Assembly (NCBI GenBank): GCA_019418225.1
Contig: DYCF01000015.1
Location: forward strand, 35,646-99,645
Source of the DNA: Clostridiales bacterium
GTDB taxonomy: Bacteria > Bacillota > Clostridia > Lachnospirales > Cellulosilyticaceae
DNA: 64,000 bases
Direction: 5' to 3'
The translations under genes and the position numbers were made by a program. Positions 53,068-63,221 of the stretch are shown piece by piece (positions within the stretch are counted from its first letter, which is position 1; every line of letters begins with the position of its first letter). A model generated the notes under the pieces. It saw nothing but the letters and a program-made list of their open reading frames with translations, was not told the origin of the DNA and did no database searches.

Positions 53068-55461
53068 TTATTTCTCAATGCTGTTTAAAATAGATTCATA
53101 ACGTGCAAGTTCTTCTGGTGCCAAGTCTTCTTCTTCATATTCTTCTGAAGCTGATTCATAAACACTATCACCCTTTTTATACTCTTCTTCTGTTACAAAT
53201 CTGAAGTCAATACTTCTTGTCATTGTATCTGTTTTGAGTACTTGAACAAATACGCGATCACCTAAACGATAAATTTGCTTATTATGCTCACCAATCCATT
53301 GATGACCATTTTCATCATAGATATAGTAGTCATCTGCCATTTCATTGACATGTACAAGCCCTTCTACCGTATTTGGAAGTTCTACATAACAGCCCCATGA
53401 AGTTGTACCTGTAATAACCCCTTCAAACATTTCGCCAATATGTGCTTCCATAAATTCAACTTTTTTAAGTTTGATTGTTTCACGTTCGGCCTCTTCTGCG
53501 CGACGTTCACGTGTTGAACATTGTTTAGCTACCTCTGGCATACGTTCTATAAGCTGCGCTTCTTTCTTACCTTTTAACTGATGATGAATATTCATCTTGA
53601 TTAAACGGTGAATCTGAAGGTCAGGATAACGACGAATCGGTGAAGTAAAGTGACAATAATAACGTGCTGCTAAGCCGAAATGTCCATTACATTCTGCTGT
53701 ATAACGTGCCTGTTTCATAGAACGTAGCAATAAATGACTGATGATGTTTTCTTCTGGACTACCCTCTACTTCTCCTAAAATCTTTTGCATATCTTTAGGA
53801 TGAACCTTTGTGCTGACACCTTTCATTGTATAACCAAAGTTACTGATAAACTCAGTAAGCGCCATCATCTTCTCTGGATCCGGATCTTCATGGCTACGGA
53901 ATACGAAAGGTTTCTCTTGCCAGTAGTAATCTTCTGCAATGGTTTCATTACAGATTAACATGAACTCTTCAATAATACGTGTGGCAACGTTACGGTCATA
54001 TGGTTTCATCTCAATTGGATGACCTTCTTTATCTAAGATAACCTTCGTTTCTGGGAAGTCAAAATCAATAGAACCACGTTTCATACGTTTTTCACGTAAA
54101 ATAGCAGCCAACTCCTCCATTGTCTTAAACATTGGTACAAAATCTTTGTAACGTTCTATAAGCTCTGCATCTTCATCTACTAAGATTTTCTTTACATTTG
54201 TATAGGTCATACGTTCATCAATCTTAATAACTGTTTCCATAATTTCATGACTTTGTACATGCCCATTTTTATCAATATCCATCATACAAGTAAGCGCGAG
54301 ACGGTCTACATGGGCATTGAGTGAACAAAGGCCATTGCTTAATTTATGAGGAAGCATTGGGATAACACGGTCCACAAGATATACACTTGTACCGCGTTCA
54401 TAAGCTTCTTTATCTAATGGGTGATTTTCCTTAACATAATGCGTAACGTCCGCGATGTGTACCCCTAAGCGATACATGCCGTTTTCTAGCTTTTCAAGAG
54501 AAATCGCATCATCTAAATCTTTGGCATCTTCCCCATCTATTGTCACCATAGGAATATGACGAAGGTCTCTTCGGCCAATCTTATCACTATCTGCTACTTC
54601 ATCTGGTACATTTTCTACTTCTGCCATAACTTCTTCTGGGAATTCAATTGGCAAGTCATATTGATAAATAATGGATAGGATATCCACTCCTGGATCATTA
54701 ACGTGACCTAAAATAGAAAGTACTTTACCTTCTGGGTTGCGACGTTCTTCCGCCCAATCTGTAACTTGAACAAGGACTTTATGCCCTGTTACGGCACCTT
54801 TTGAAAGTTTCTTAGGAATAAAGATATCACGAGCATACTTTTGTTCATCTGGCACAACGAAACCGAAGTTTTCACTTTCTTGATATGTGCCTACTAAGCT
54901 TTCTGGTCCTCTTTCTAGAATTTCAATAACTTCTGCTTCCGCACGTTTTTCTGCTGTAGCTGGTCTTGTAATACGACAAAGAACACGATCTTTGTGAAGC
55001 GCCCCATTTACACCTGACGCTGGAATAAATACATCTTTTTCATCTTCATCTAAAATGAGGAAACCAAATCCTTTTGGATGACCTTGGAATGTTCCTGCTA
55101 GAAGATTGTAAGTTTGTGGTCTTGCAAACTTACCACGTTTTGTACGAATAAGTTTACCTTCTGAAATCAGTTCACCTAGAAGTTCTTCTAAAAGTTGGCG
55201 GTCTGAAGGTGGAACCTGAAGTACCATCATTAGTTCTTTAATTTTAAGTGGTGCATAATTTGGATTTTTAACAAGTTCCACTAAGACATTTTTTCTTTGT
55301 TCAATTTGTTTTCTTTCTTCTTCTGAAGCATAAGTACGTTCTACTTTAGCGGCTCTTGGTTCTACATGCATGACATCCATCTTACGACGGTTATTTCTAC
55401 TGTCATTGCCTTTTCTATGATCTTTACCATTTTTGTTATATTGCTTTTTTGATTTTTTCAT
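53068..55461 (-). CDS. rnr: Ribonuclease R
   Basis: A 797-residue 3'-5' exoribonuclease that degrades structured RNA and defective mRNAs and works with tmRNA quality control. Domains: a basic N-terminal region with a winged helix (residues ~30-100), two cold-shock OB folds, the RNB catalytic domain containing TIDGEDAKDLDDAISLE with the metal-binding Asp residues (near residue 310), FVFRSHEDPDPEKM, and SPIRRYPDLQIHR near 575, and the C-terminal S1 domain (GTTSWGCYVELPNTVEGLVH). The acidic C-tail ends at residue 797. It lies close to smpB/ssrA and immediately downstream of secG, a common gene order in Clostridia. Confidence 0.96.
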   Translation of the reverse strand: MKKSKKQYNKNGKDHRKGNDSRNNRRKMDVMHVEPRAAKVERTYASEEERKQIEQRKNVLVELVKNPNYAPLKIKELMMVLQVPPSDRQLLEELLGELISEGKLIRTKRGKFARPQTYNLLAGTFQGHPKGFGFLILDEDEKDVFIPASGVNGALHKDRVLCRITRPATAEKRAEAEVIEILERGPESLVGTYQESENFGFVVPDEQKYARDIFIPKKLSKGAVTGHKVLVQVTDWAEERRNPEGKVLSILGHVNDPGVDILSIIYQYDLPIEFPEEVMAEVENVPDEVADSDKIGRRDLRHIPMVTIDGEDAKDLDDAISLEKLENGMYRLGVHIADVTHYVKENHPLDKEAYERGTSVYLVDRVIPMLPHKLSNGLCSLNAHVDRLALTCMMDIDKNGHVQSHEIMETVIKIDERMTYTNVKKILVDEDAELIERYKDFVPMFKTMEELAAILREKRMKRGSIDFDFPETKVILDKEGHPIEMKPYDRNVATRIIEEFMLICNETIAEDYYWQEKPFVFRSHEDPDPEKMMALTEFISNFGYTMKGVSTKVHPKDMQKILGEVEGSPEENIISHLLLRSMKQARYTAECNGHFGLAARYYCHFTSPIRRYPDLQIHRLIKMNIHHQLKGKKEAQLIERMPEVAKQCSTRERRAEEAERETIKLKKVEFMEAHIGEMFEGVITGTTSWGCYVELPNTVEGLVHVNEMADDYYIYDENGHQWIGEHNKQIYRLGDRVFVQVLKTDTMTRSIDFRFVTEEEYKKGDSVYESASEEYEEEDLAPEELARYESILNSIEK

Positions 55462-55703
55462 CTTCTCATCTCTTTTCTCTATAAGATAGGCTTAAATGTT
55501 GCCATTTTGATTACTGCTTTTGAATATCGCCTATCTTCTAGGCTTACTACACTTTTAAGTATGCTCAAAAAACCCCTAGATAAATCATGTAGCTTTCGTA
55601 TATTCAATAAACTTAAATGTTAATTAAATTTATTATAACATACTCCTTACAATTATTATATTCAAGTATAGATTTATTGACAAAAGTTAACTGAATAAAA
55701 AAA

Positions 55704-55769
55704 AACACCTCACCCAATTGTAAGTAATCTGCTAACATACGTAGCCTACTTACCTTGGCAAAGTGTTTA
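55704..55769 (-). terminator. secG terminator
   Basis: A long imperfect stem with AAACAC/GTGTTT at the base and CCAAGGTAAGTA/TACTTACAATTGG inside; T run on the minus strand. Confidence 0.7.
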
Positions 55770-55776
55770 CTTTTTA

Positions 55777-56259
55777 TTAGTTAGTGCTATTGGCATTTGC
55801 AGCATCTTGTGCTTGTGCACCGTCTGTTGCCTCTGCATTATTTGCGTTTGTCTCATCCGCTGCTTGATCAGTAGCTTCTGCAGTACCGTCTGTTGTAGCT
55901 TCCGGTGTAGTTTCAGCGCCTTCTGTTGCTTCTGTTGTAGTACCATCTGTTGTAGTAGTACTTTCTGTTGCCGCATCAGATGCAGGTGCTTCTACTTTAG
56001 CCACAGTACCATTAGAATTAAGTAACATTAAAACAAGTGCAAAAACTACGAACATACCTGCAGTAATCTTTGTCCATCTTTCAAATTTACCTTCTAATGA
56101 GTTCTTTTTGTTTTTCTCCCAATAGCTGTCGTTATTACCAGTTGCCCCACTTAAAGAACCTAAACCAGCTGACTTACCTTCTTGCAATAAGACAACAACA
56201 ATAATGGCGAGAGCTGCAATAACAAATAAAATTGTTATTACGAGTTTTAGTATCTCCAT
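55777..56259 (-). CDS. secG: Preprotein translocase subunit SecG, with a long acidic tail
   Basis: SecG assists protein export by the SecYEG channel. Residues ~1-75 match the family: a first transmembrane helix, the cytosolic loop LQEGKSAGLGSLSGATGNN, then ERWTKITAGMFVVFALVLML as the second helix. The remaining ~80 residues are a Thr/Ala/Glu/Asp-rich low-complexity tail (many ATTEATE- and TDGT-like units), which makes the protein 160 residues, about twice the usual SecG length. AAGGAGGC precedes the ATG. It is co-directional with rnr downstream. Confidence 0.92.
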   Translation of the reverse strand: MEILKLVITILFVIAALAIIVVVLLQEGKSAGLGSLSGATGNNDSYWEKNKKNSLEGKFERWTKITAGMFVVFALVLMLLNSNGTVAKVEAPASDAATESTTTTDGTTTEATEGAETTPEATTDGTAEATDQAADETNANNAEATDGAQAQDAANANSTN

Positions 56260-56331
56260 TATATAAAGCCTCCTTGAAACCTTATTGTGTACATCTTATC
56301 TAATCATATCAGAAATGGTCACAAAAAGCAA

Positions 56332-57201
56332 CTATCCCATCATCTGCATTGCAGATTGTGAAAGCATAAGTGAACCATATGTAATTGCTACTCCTATGAG
56401 CTCATAAATCAATACAACCACTACAGCTTTGGTCATACTCTTATGTGTCATTACCTTATATCCTACAATTAATACAATAGCGCTCCAAATATTGGCTACT
56501 GAAATTGTAGAAGCTAAAGTTTGAAGTAAAATGCTATTTGTTACTGCTTCTGCTCCTAAAAATGAACCCATTCCTAATACAGTTGTTTTTGTTCCAACCA
56601 CTAATTGAAGCGCAGCATCAATACTATTTAAAGCATATGCAACAACGCATGAAAATAATGAAATGATAAAGAGCTTTTTAAAACTTCCTTTATCCCTACA
56701 AATTGCACGTATAATTTGTAAACCTAATGCCATAATAAATGCTGCAAAAATAACGCCTATAATCACGCCAATACTACCACTAATCATTTGTAGCTGATAT
56801 ACTTGCCCAATTTTTTCTTCTGCAGTTCCTGCTTTTCGAAGTGTGTCATACAAGAATTCTTTTTGTAAAGGATTTGTAAAGGTTATTAAAGTACAAATAA
56901 TCGCAAAGACGATACTCCAAAACATTCCTAAACCAGTTCCTTTAATAGGATCTGCTTCAATTGTTTCTTCCATGGTCTTACTAGGTGCCACAAATAAATT
57001 TGCAAGGTTTTTATACCAAGGTATCTTCACCTTCGTTTCCTCAGCAATAAGCCTTTCTCTATCAACAACTGCAAATCCGCCATCCATCATATCACGCTCA
57101 GCAGTTGCACTTGTTTCCTCTGTAGCTGTCTTCACTTCATCTTCTACTTTTTTATCCCCAACTACCTTCTCAGTAGTATCCATCTTATTCTCCTCACTCA
57201 T
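56332..57201 (-). CDS. Yip1-like membrane protein
   Basis: A 289-residue protein. The N-terminal ~75 residues are hydrophilic and charged (MSEENKMDTTEKVVGDKK); then WYKNLANLFVAPSKTMEETI is the usual lead-in of the Yip1 (YIP1/YqhR-like) fold, followed by five hydrophobic segments. Bacterial Yip1 proteins are membrane proteins of unknown role. GAGGAGGATATAAG precedes the ATG. It lies between secG and eno and is probably transcribed separately from eno, which has its own terminator. Confidence 0.72.
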   Translation of the reverse strand: MSEENKMDTTEKVVGDKKVEDEVKTATEETSATAERDMMDGGFAVVDRERLIAEETKVKIPWYKNLANLFVAPSKTMEETIEADPIKGTGLGMFWSIVFAIICTLITFTNPLQKEFLYDTLRKAGTAEEKIGQVYQLQMISGSIGVIIGVIFAAFIMALGLQIIRAICRDKGSFKKLFIISLFSCVVAYALNSIDAALQLVVGTKTTVLGMGSFLGAEAVTNSILLQTLASTISVANIWSAIVLIVGYKVMTHKSMTKAVVVVLIYELIGVAITYGSLMLSQSAMQMMG

Positions 57202-57434
57202 CTTATATCCTCCTCATTTATAATTTTTCATTCTAAAGTCATTATATAACACTTCCCATAATCATACAATTAACATTTTTCACACTATTATCTCAATTAC
57301 ACTATTTCCTCCTAGCAAAATGACCAAACAGTCACCACTCTTAAGTCCGCCCATAACCACCATATCCTCCATAAAAGTCTGCACAAAAAGCCCCTCAGCC
57401 TTTCAACTCACTCATCGGTATTGCCCCACCAACT
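57202..57434. other. Intergenic region after eno, with an alternative pairing segment
   Basis: Contains CCTCAGCCTTT (57394-57404 region), which is complementary to AAAGGCTGAGG in the eno terminator, so a second hairpin can form across ~30 bases. Otherwise it should hold the promoter of the Yip1-like gene. Confidence 0.4.
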
Positions 57435-57470
57435 AAAAAGGCTGAGGCACTTTTTGCCTCAGCCTTTTTT
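57435..57470 (-). terminator. eno terminator
   Basis: AAAAAGGCTGAGGCA-CTTT-TTGCCTCAGCCTTTTT hairpin directly beside the eno stop codon; T run on the minus strand. Confidence 0.9.
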
Positions 57471-58787
57471 TTATTCTAAATTAAAGAAGGATTTTTTGCC
57501 TCTAAATTCAGCAATATCTTCAAGTTGTTCTTCAATGCGAAGAAGTTGATTGTATTTAGCCACACGGTCTGAACGTGCTGGTGCTCCTGTTTTAATTTGT
57601 CCAGCATTAACAGCTACTACGATATCTGCAATTGTATTATCTTCTGATTCACCTGAACGGTGTGATACAACTGCTGTATATCCTGCGCGGTTAGCCATTT
57701 CAATGGCATTAAATGTTTCTGTAAGTGTTCCAATTTGGTTAACTTTAATAAGAATTGAGTTAGCCACTTTAGCTTCAATACCTTTTTCAAGGATTGCTGT
57801 ATTTGTAACAAATAAGTCATCCCCAACGAGTTGAATACGTTTACCAAGTCTATCGGTAAGAAGTTTCCATCCTTCCCAGTCATTTTCACCAAGACCATCT
57901 TCAAGAGAGATAATAGGGAATTTATTAACTAAATCTTCGTAGTAGTCTACCATATCTTCTGAAGTACGAACGACTTCTTGGCCTGTCATTTGACTTTCGC
58001 CTTTGAAATAGTATTTACCATCTTCTTTATTATAAAGTTCTGATGCTGCTGCATCCATAGCAATGAACATTTGTTCACCTGGTTTATAGCCTGCTTTTTC
58101 AATTGCTTCTACAATAAGTGATAGGACTTCATCGGCTGTAGCAAGATTTGGTGCAAAACCACCTTCATCACCTACACCTGTTGCAAGGCCTTTTGAATTA
58201 AGCACTTTTTTAAGTGTATGATAAACTTCTACGCACATTTGAAGTGCATCTTTGAAAGACTGTGCCCCTACTGGCATAATCATAAATTCTTGAAGGTCAA
58301 CTGTGTTATCTGCATGTTCACCACCATTTAAAATGTTCATCATAGGTACAGGTAGTACTTTTGCATTAATGCCGCCTAAATATTGATAAAGTGGTAATTT
58401 AAGTGCTTTAGCAGCTGCTTTTGCAACAGCCATAGAAACAGCTAAAATAGCATTTGCACCAAGTTTAGATTTAGTAGGTGTGCCATCTAAATCAATCATT
58501 GTCTGATCAATTTTAGCTTGGTCAATGGCATTCATACCAATAATGGCTTCAGCAATAATATTGTTAACATTATCAACAGCCTTTGTAACACCTTTTCCCA
58601 TATAACGTGAAGGATCTTCATCACGTAATTCAATTGCTTCACGTTCACCTGTTGAAGCACCTGAAGGTACAATGGCAGAGCCTACAAAGTCACCTTCAAC
58701 AACAACTTCAACTTCGATTGTAGGATTTGCTCTAGAATCAAGTACCTCTCTTGCAAATACATCTAAAATTTCTATATATCCCTTCAT
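57471..58787 (-). CDS. eno: Enolase
   Basis: A 438-residue glycolytic enzyme converting 2-phosphoglycerate to phosphoenolpyruvate. Landmarks: VLDSRANPTIEVEV near the N-terminus, SGASTGEREAIELRD, GANAILAVSMA, VGDEGGFAPN, the Mg-binding Asp/Glu residues at AMDAAASE, ISLEDGLGENDWEGW and LVGDDLFVTN, and the catalytic LIKVNQIGTLTET and SHRSGESED. The usual length is about 430. GGAGGTATGTA precedes the ATG. Confidence 0.98.
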   Translation of the reverse strand: MKGYIEILDVFAREVLDSRANPTIEVEVVVEGDFVGSAIVPSGASTGEREAIELRDEDPSRYMGKGVTKAVDNVNNIIAEAIIGMNAIDQAKIDQTMIDLDGTPTKSKLGANAILAVSMAVAKAAAKALKLPLYQYLGGINAKVLPVPMMNILNGGEHADNTVDLQEFMIMPVGAQSFKDALQMCVEVYHTLKKVLNSKGLATGVGDEGGFAPNLATADEVLSLIVEAIEKAGYKPGEQMFIAMDAAASELYNKEDGKYYFKGESQMTGQEVVRTSEDMVDYYEDLVNKFPIISLEDGLGENDWEGWKLLTDRLGKRIQLVGDDLFVTNTAILEKGIEAKVANSILIKVNQIGTLTETFNAIEMANRAGYTAVVSHRSGESEDNTIADIVVAVNAGQIKTGAPARSDRVAKYNQLLRIEEQLEDIAEFRGKKSFFNLE

Positions 58788-59000
58788 TACATACCTCCAT
58801 GTGAATTATTATCTTCACGTATTTTTACCGAAATATGTTTTTATTATGCATTCCTACATTATCTTTATTTCCCAGGAAGTTTCCCATTCTTTAAGTGTGA
58901 CGTCACCAATTTTATTGATGAAACATTTTATTTTCTATACTATCTCTCTTTATTTATTTTCATATTTTATTTAATGACTAGTTATTTAATCATCTGCTTT

Positions 59001-60530
59001 CTAGTCCTTTAAATTAATTTTCTCAAGTAAATAATACAATATCTTTTTCTGCTCAGTAATTACATGCGCTTCACAAGTCATACCAACTTTAATTTCTGCT
59101 GCTTCATTCTTATAGCTATATACTGTTTGATTCACAATACTTCCTTCTACTATATAACCACTTATACCATAAGTTTCACTAAACTGTGCATCAGTTGAAA
59201 TATTAGTAATCTCCCCTTCAAGTTCCCCATATTCCTTATAAGGCAATGCATCAAACTTATACTTAATGCGGTCTCCCACCTTAAGTCCTGCTATTTCGCT
59301 ATTAGGCACAAATATTTCTATAGTATATAAATTATCTTCTGTGGGTATAATCGTTGCAATATTATCCCCTACTGCTATTAGATCTCCTACCGTCATTTGA
59401 TTAACAATATGAATACTCCCATCAATAGGTGCACTTACTTCACAATTTTTAATACTAAGTTCAATGGCTTCTAACTCTTTCTTTTGAGCTTTATAAGTTA
59501 CTTCATTTTCGTTAATCTGATCATATAAATCAACTAAATAATTTGTCTTATAAGTTTTAAGAGATAGCTCACGTTTCTCATTCTTTTGATTTATTAATTC
59601 ATGATCTACACTAAGCTTACTTGCTTCTTGCTTAAACCCTTCTATTTCCTTTTTAGTTTGTTCTATTTGACTCTCTATCGTTGTAAGATATTTATTTTTT
59701 AGTGTCATAATTTCATTTTCTGCTAATTCTAATGCTACCTTAGAATTTGTTAACTCTTGCTCGGCGACTAAACCTTCTTCATTTAATGAGACATTTAACT
59801 CATAGGCTTCTCTTTTAGCATCCCGATCAGCCCTTAATGCTTGTACTTCATATAAATAAGCCTTAAACTCTAATGCTTTAGCTGAAGATGAATTACTAAA
59901 TAAATTTTCTTCTGCATTAATTGATGCTTTATATTCCTCTAATTCTCTATACTCTGCCTCACTTTGTGTAATTTTATCACCATATATAGATTGATTAATT
60001 TCTGTTTGCTCAGCAGTAATATCATCGCTCTTAGCTTCTATAGTATTTAAATTTTGTAATTCCTTAAAATCTTGTTCGTATTTCAAGTAACGTTCATAAT
60101 CTTCTCTTTCATTTTCCTTAGAAAATAGATTTTTCCCTTCTTCAACGCTCTTCTTCAGTTTTTTAAGACTATTTCCTTGCCTTTCTAATTCCAATAAACT
60201 TTCTTTAGCCTGCATACAACTTATATCTAAATCATCATGATTTACGGTGAACAATATATCTCCCTTTTGAACCTTTTGTCCTTCTTCTAAATTCCAATAC
60301 TCTATTTCTCCAGCAGTTTTGCTACGTATACTACTTAAATGTGTATTAGGTCGCACAACACCTATTCCTTTTGAAACAATATCCATTTCACCAAAATAAG
60401 CCCATATGCCCGCCATAATAATAAGTGCCAATATAGTATAAATAAAAATCGCAATGAAAGGCTGTGGCTTACTTTCATACATTTCCTTACTGTCTGTGAT
60501 TTCTCTTAATTCTTTTATAATAGGCTTCAT
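59001..60530 (-). CDS. HlyD-family adaptor of a bacteriocin exporter
   Basis: A 509-residue membrane fusion protein. One transmembrane helix near residues 27-48 anchors it; a biotinyl-lipoyl-like segment (GEIEYWNLEEGQKVQKGDIL) follows, then a long coiled-coil hairpin (~residues 100-340) and a second lipoyl half with VSAPIDGSIH and the beta-barrel (IEIFVPNSEIAGLKVGD). This is typical of the accessory protein of C39-peptidase ABC exporters. Its start overlaps the ABC gene stop by four bases, so they are co-translated. Confidence 0.88.
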   Translation of the reverse strand: MKPIIKELREITDSKEMYESKPQPFIAIFIYTILALIIMAGIWAYFGEMDIVSKGIGVVRPNTHLSSIRSKTAGEIEYWNLEEGQKVQKGDILFTVNHDDLDISCMQAKESLLELERQGNSLKKLKKSVEEGKNLFSKENEREDYERYLKYEQDFKELQNLNTIEAKSDDITAEQTEINQSIYGDKITQSEAEYRELEEYKASINAEENLFSNSSSAKALEFKAYLYEVQALRADRDAKREAYELNVSLNEEGLVAEQELTNSKVALELAENEIMTLKNKYLTTIESQIEQTKKEIEGFKQEASKLSVDHELINQKNEKRELSLKTYKTNYLVDLYDQINENEVTYKAQKKELEAIELSIKNCEVSAPIDGSIHIVNQMTVGDLIAVGDNIATIIPTEDNLYTIEIFVPNSEIAGLKVGDRIKYKFDALPYKEYGELEGEITNISTDAQFSETYGISGYIVEGSIVNQTVYSYKNEAAEIKVGMTCEAHVITEQKKILYYLLEKINLKD

Positions 60531-62710
60531 ACTTCTTTCACCACACTTTCATTCACTGCAGGTAATTGTTCTTGCCATAATTTATAATATCTACCACCTT
60601 GACTTAAAAGTTCTTCATGACTGCCTTGCTCAATAATCTCTCCTTTGTCCATAACGAATACCCTATCACAACGCTTAATTGTACTTAAACGATGGGCAAT
60701 AATAATAGTTGTCATCCCCTTACTAAAGGTATTAATGGTATTTTCAATAGCCGCTTCCGTTATAGAGTCTAGGTTACTCGTAGCTTCATCAAGTATGAGT
60801 ATATCTGGCTTTTTAAGAATTGCCCTTGTAATAGCTAGTCTTTGTCTTTGCCCCCCTGAAAGATTGGCACCATTTTCTTCAAGATGCGTATTATATCTAA
60901 GTGGTAATTCATTAATGAAATCATGGGCCCTTGCCATCTTAGCTGCTTCAACTATTTCTTCCATATTTTTATTTTCAAGACCTAATGATAAGTTTTCTAA
61001 AATAGTTCCACTAAATAAGAATGTCTCTTGTGGTACATAAGCAATACGCTCTCTTAATGCTTCCTTCTTAATATCTAAGATATTATTGCCATCAATAAGT
61101 ATTTGTCCTTTTTCAATAGGGTAAAAGTTTAATAAAAGTTTAACCAGTGTCGTTTTACCACATCCACTTTCACCTACTAAGGCAATACGCTCACCTTTTT
61201 TGATTTCCATATTAATCTTCTTAAGAATAAGCCTTCTAGTACCATACCTAAAATCTACATCTTTTAAGGAAATATTCCCCTCTAATTTACTTGGATTAAT
61301 ACGCTTTTCTTCATTTTCATCACATTCTAAATCTAAATCTAAAATCTCACCTAAACGTTCTGCTGCGACCATAGCTGTTTGAAGTTCTGGCTGTAAGTTA
61401 ATTAAATTCTTCATAGGGGTTAGGAAATAGGCTAATAATGAGTTAAATGTAATCAAACTACCAACAGACATATTTCCTTTTAAAACCTGATAAGCCCCTA
61501 CCCATAAAATAACTATACCACCTACCAATTCTACCAAGTTCTTTAATACAACTTGTACATTAGTAGTTAATGATAATTTAAATATACTTCTAAGCAGCTT
61601 AATAAACCTACCCTCTGTTTCTAAATTAACTTTTCGCTCTGCATTAAATGCCTTAACAGTCTGAATACCATTTAAAGACTCTACGAGATAAGAGGTTAAT
61701 TGTGCATTATCCTCCATCTCTTTTTCATTTCCTTTTCTTAATGCTTTATTAAAGCTAATTACAATGACACCATAGAAAATGGCAATAATAAATGCAATCC
61801 CAAAGAGCAAGCTATTTTGCATATAAAGAATAATAGCACCTACTATCACCATTAATGTATCAATCATAATTGTCAATGTGGCACCTGATATGGCATCCCT
61901 TACATGTCCTGCATCTTGAAAACGTGAAATAATTTCTCCAACTTTTCTTGTGCCAAAGAAATTCATTGGCAACTTCAAAACATGTTCATAGTAACCAAGC
62001 AATAATGCTATATCTAACCTTTGACTTAAATACAATAATAAATGGGCACGAAATCCATTTAAAATAACTTGAAAAAGATATAATCCAATAACGCCTAATG
62101 AAAGTATATGTAATGTCTTCATTAACCCATAAGGAAGAATGCTATCTAACAGCTCTTTCATATAAAATGCACCTAATATACCTAACACAGTATAAACAAG
62201 CGATGCTAAAAAAACTTGAATTAATAATGACTTTTGAGGAATCAAAAGATAAAAGAAGCGTTCGAATAAACCCTTGGTTTCTTTTCCCTTTTTAAAAGAT
62301 TGATTAGGTACCATTAAAATAAGGACGCCTGTCCACATTTTAAAAAATTCTTCTGGTGTATACTTTACAATCCCCTTTGCAGGATCAGCTATAATCACTT
62401 GTTTCTTTGTAATCTTATGAATAACTACATAATGTAGCAGTGTACCATCTACTACAATATGTGCTATGGCTGGCAATGGAAATTCGCTGAAAAAAGCTTC
62501 TTTATTCCCTCTTACGCCTTTTGCACTAAAACCTAATTGCTCTGCTGCCTTGATGACACCATATCCATTAGTTCCTTGTGTATCCGTTCCTGCTACTTCT
62601 CGAATCTTTGTAATAGGTGTCTTAAGGCCATATTGCTTACATATCGTAGCCAAACATGCAGCGCCACAATCTGTTATATCGTATTGTTTGATGCAATGGT
62701 ATCTTTTCAT
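60527..62710 (-). CDS. Peptidase-containing ABC transporter (C39), bacteriocin exporter
   Basis: A 727-residue exporter that removes the leader from double-glycine peptides and secretes them. Domains: C39 peptidase (residues ~1-130) with catalytic Cys15 in DITDCGAACLA, His in LLHYVVIHK near residue 96 and Asp in IADPAKG; six-helix transmembrane domain (~155-440); nucleotide-binding domain with Walker A GESGCGKTT near 515, signature LSGGQRQRLA near 615 and Walker B ILILDEATSNLD. The three peptides just upstream carry matching GG leaders. GGGTGGATAAAAT precedes the ATG. Confidence 0.95.
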   Translation of the reverse strand: MKRYHCIKQYDITDCGAACLATICKQYGLKTPITKIREVAGTDTQGTNGYGVIKAAEQLGFSAKGVRGNKEAFFSEFPLPAIAHIVVDGTLLHYVVIHKITKKQVIIADPAKGIVKYTPEEFFKMWTGVLILMVPNQSFKKGKETKGLFERFFYLLIPQKSLLIQVFLASLVYTVLGILGAFYMKELLDSILPYGLMKTLHILSLGVIGLYLFQVILNGFRAHLLLYLSQRLDIALLLGYYEHVLKLPMNFFGTRKVGEIISRFQDAGHVRDAISGATLTIMIDTLMVIVGAIILYMQNSLLFGIAFIIAIFYGVIVISFNKALRKGNEKEMEDNAQLTSYLVESLNGIQTVKAFNAERKVNLETEGRFIKLLRSIFKLSLTTNVQVVLKNLVELVGGIVILWVGAYQVLKGNMSVGSLITFNSLLAYFLTPMKNLINLQPELQTAMVAAERLGEILDLDLECDENEEKRINPSKLEGNISLKDVDFRYGTRRLILKKINMEIKKGERIALVGESGCGKTTLVKLLLNFYPIEKGQILIDGNNILDIKKEALRERIAYVPQETFLFSGTILENLSLGLENKNMEEIVEAAKMARAHDFINELPLRYNTHLEENGANLSGGQRQRLAITRAILKKPDILILDEATSNLDSITEAAIENTINTFSKGMTTIIIAHRLSTIKRCDRVFVMDKGEIIEQGSHEELLSQGGRYYKLWQEQLPAVNESVVKEV

Positions 62711-62829
62711 ATTTTATCCACCCTTGTTTTAATATAAAAATAACTTTGTATATCGTTTATACTATTATAAACTATTTTTATATTTAAAATATAAAAAAAT
62801 ATTTTTCTGACTATAATTCTACAAACAAA

Positions 62830-62863
62830 AAAGCTCCTTCTGATTTTACTCAGAAGAAGCTTT
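62830..62863 (-). terminator. Terminator after the third bacteriocin peptide
   Basis: AAAGCTCCTTCTGA and TCAGAAGAAGCTTT form a 14-bp stem with one mismatch, T run on the minus strand. It would reduce read-through from the peptide genes into the exporter genes. Confidence 0.8.
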
Positions 62864-62872
62864 CTCTATTTC

Positions 62873-62998
62873 TTATTTATTTTTTCCTAAAAGGTACCCA
62901 GCAGCCAAGCCACCAAGTGTAGCAAGAACTATTGTTACGCCAAAACCACCATCTAAATCCATTAACTCTTCGTTTGTCATTTCATCAAAATTATTCAT
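62873..62998 (-). CDS. Double-glycine leader peptide (bacteriocin candidate 3)
   Basis: A 41-residue ORF. The leader MNNFDEMTNEELMDLDGG has the hydrophobic and acidic spacing of double-glycine leaders and ends in GG, after which the mature part FGVTIVLATLGGLAAGYLLG is short and hydrophobic with GxxxG-like pairs, ending KNK. GGGAGC lies before the ATG. It is the peptide gene closest to the exporter. Confidence 0.8.
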   Translation of the reverse strand: MNNFDEMTNEELMDLDGGFGVTIVLATLGGLAAGYLLGKNK

Positions 62999-63060
62999 TT
63001 TTTTGCTCCCTCTGTAAATTTATTTATCCGTATACTCTTTAAACCCTAATATGTCTTTCT

Positions 63061-63219
63061 CTAATTTACCCAATTTAATACATAATATATAAACTTACCC
63101 ACTTTAGTTCCTAGTATATATATAAGTATAAATGAAACTAAGCATAACGCACCTGTTAAGATTATGTATAATTTAGGATTATTGTTTACCAGTTCTTTAA
63201 CTGTATTTAATATTTCCAT
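63061..63219 (-). CDS. Small membrane protein, candidate bacteriocin immunity protein
   Basis: A 52-residue ORF reading MEILNTVKELVNNNPKLY, then one hydrophobic segment (IILTGALCLVSFILIYILG) and a basic/aromatic end. It has no GG leader. Its start lies two bases after the stop of the preceding peptide gene, so it is translationally coupled and lacks a separate strong ribosome binding site. Size, topology and place suit an immunity protein, but it could also be a leaderless bacteriocin. Confidence 0.6.
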   Translation of the reverse strand: MEILNTVKELVNNNPKLYIILTGALCLVSFILIYILGTKVGKFIYYVLNWVN

Positions 63220-63221
63220 AA

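Noticed and set aside
55767..55976. Gln-rich 69-residue ORF inside secG
   Set aside because: It is the shifted frame of the low-complexity tail of SecG.
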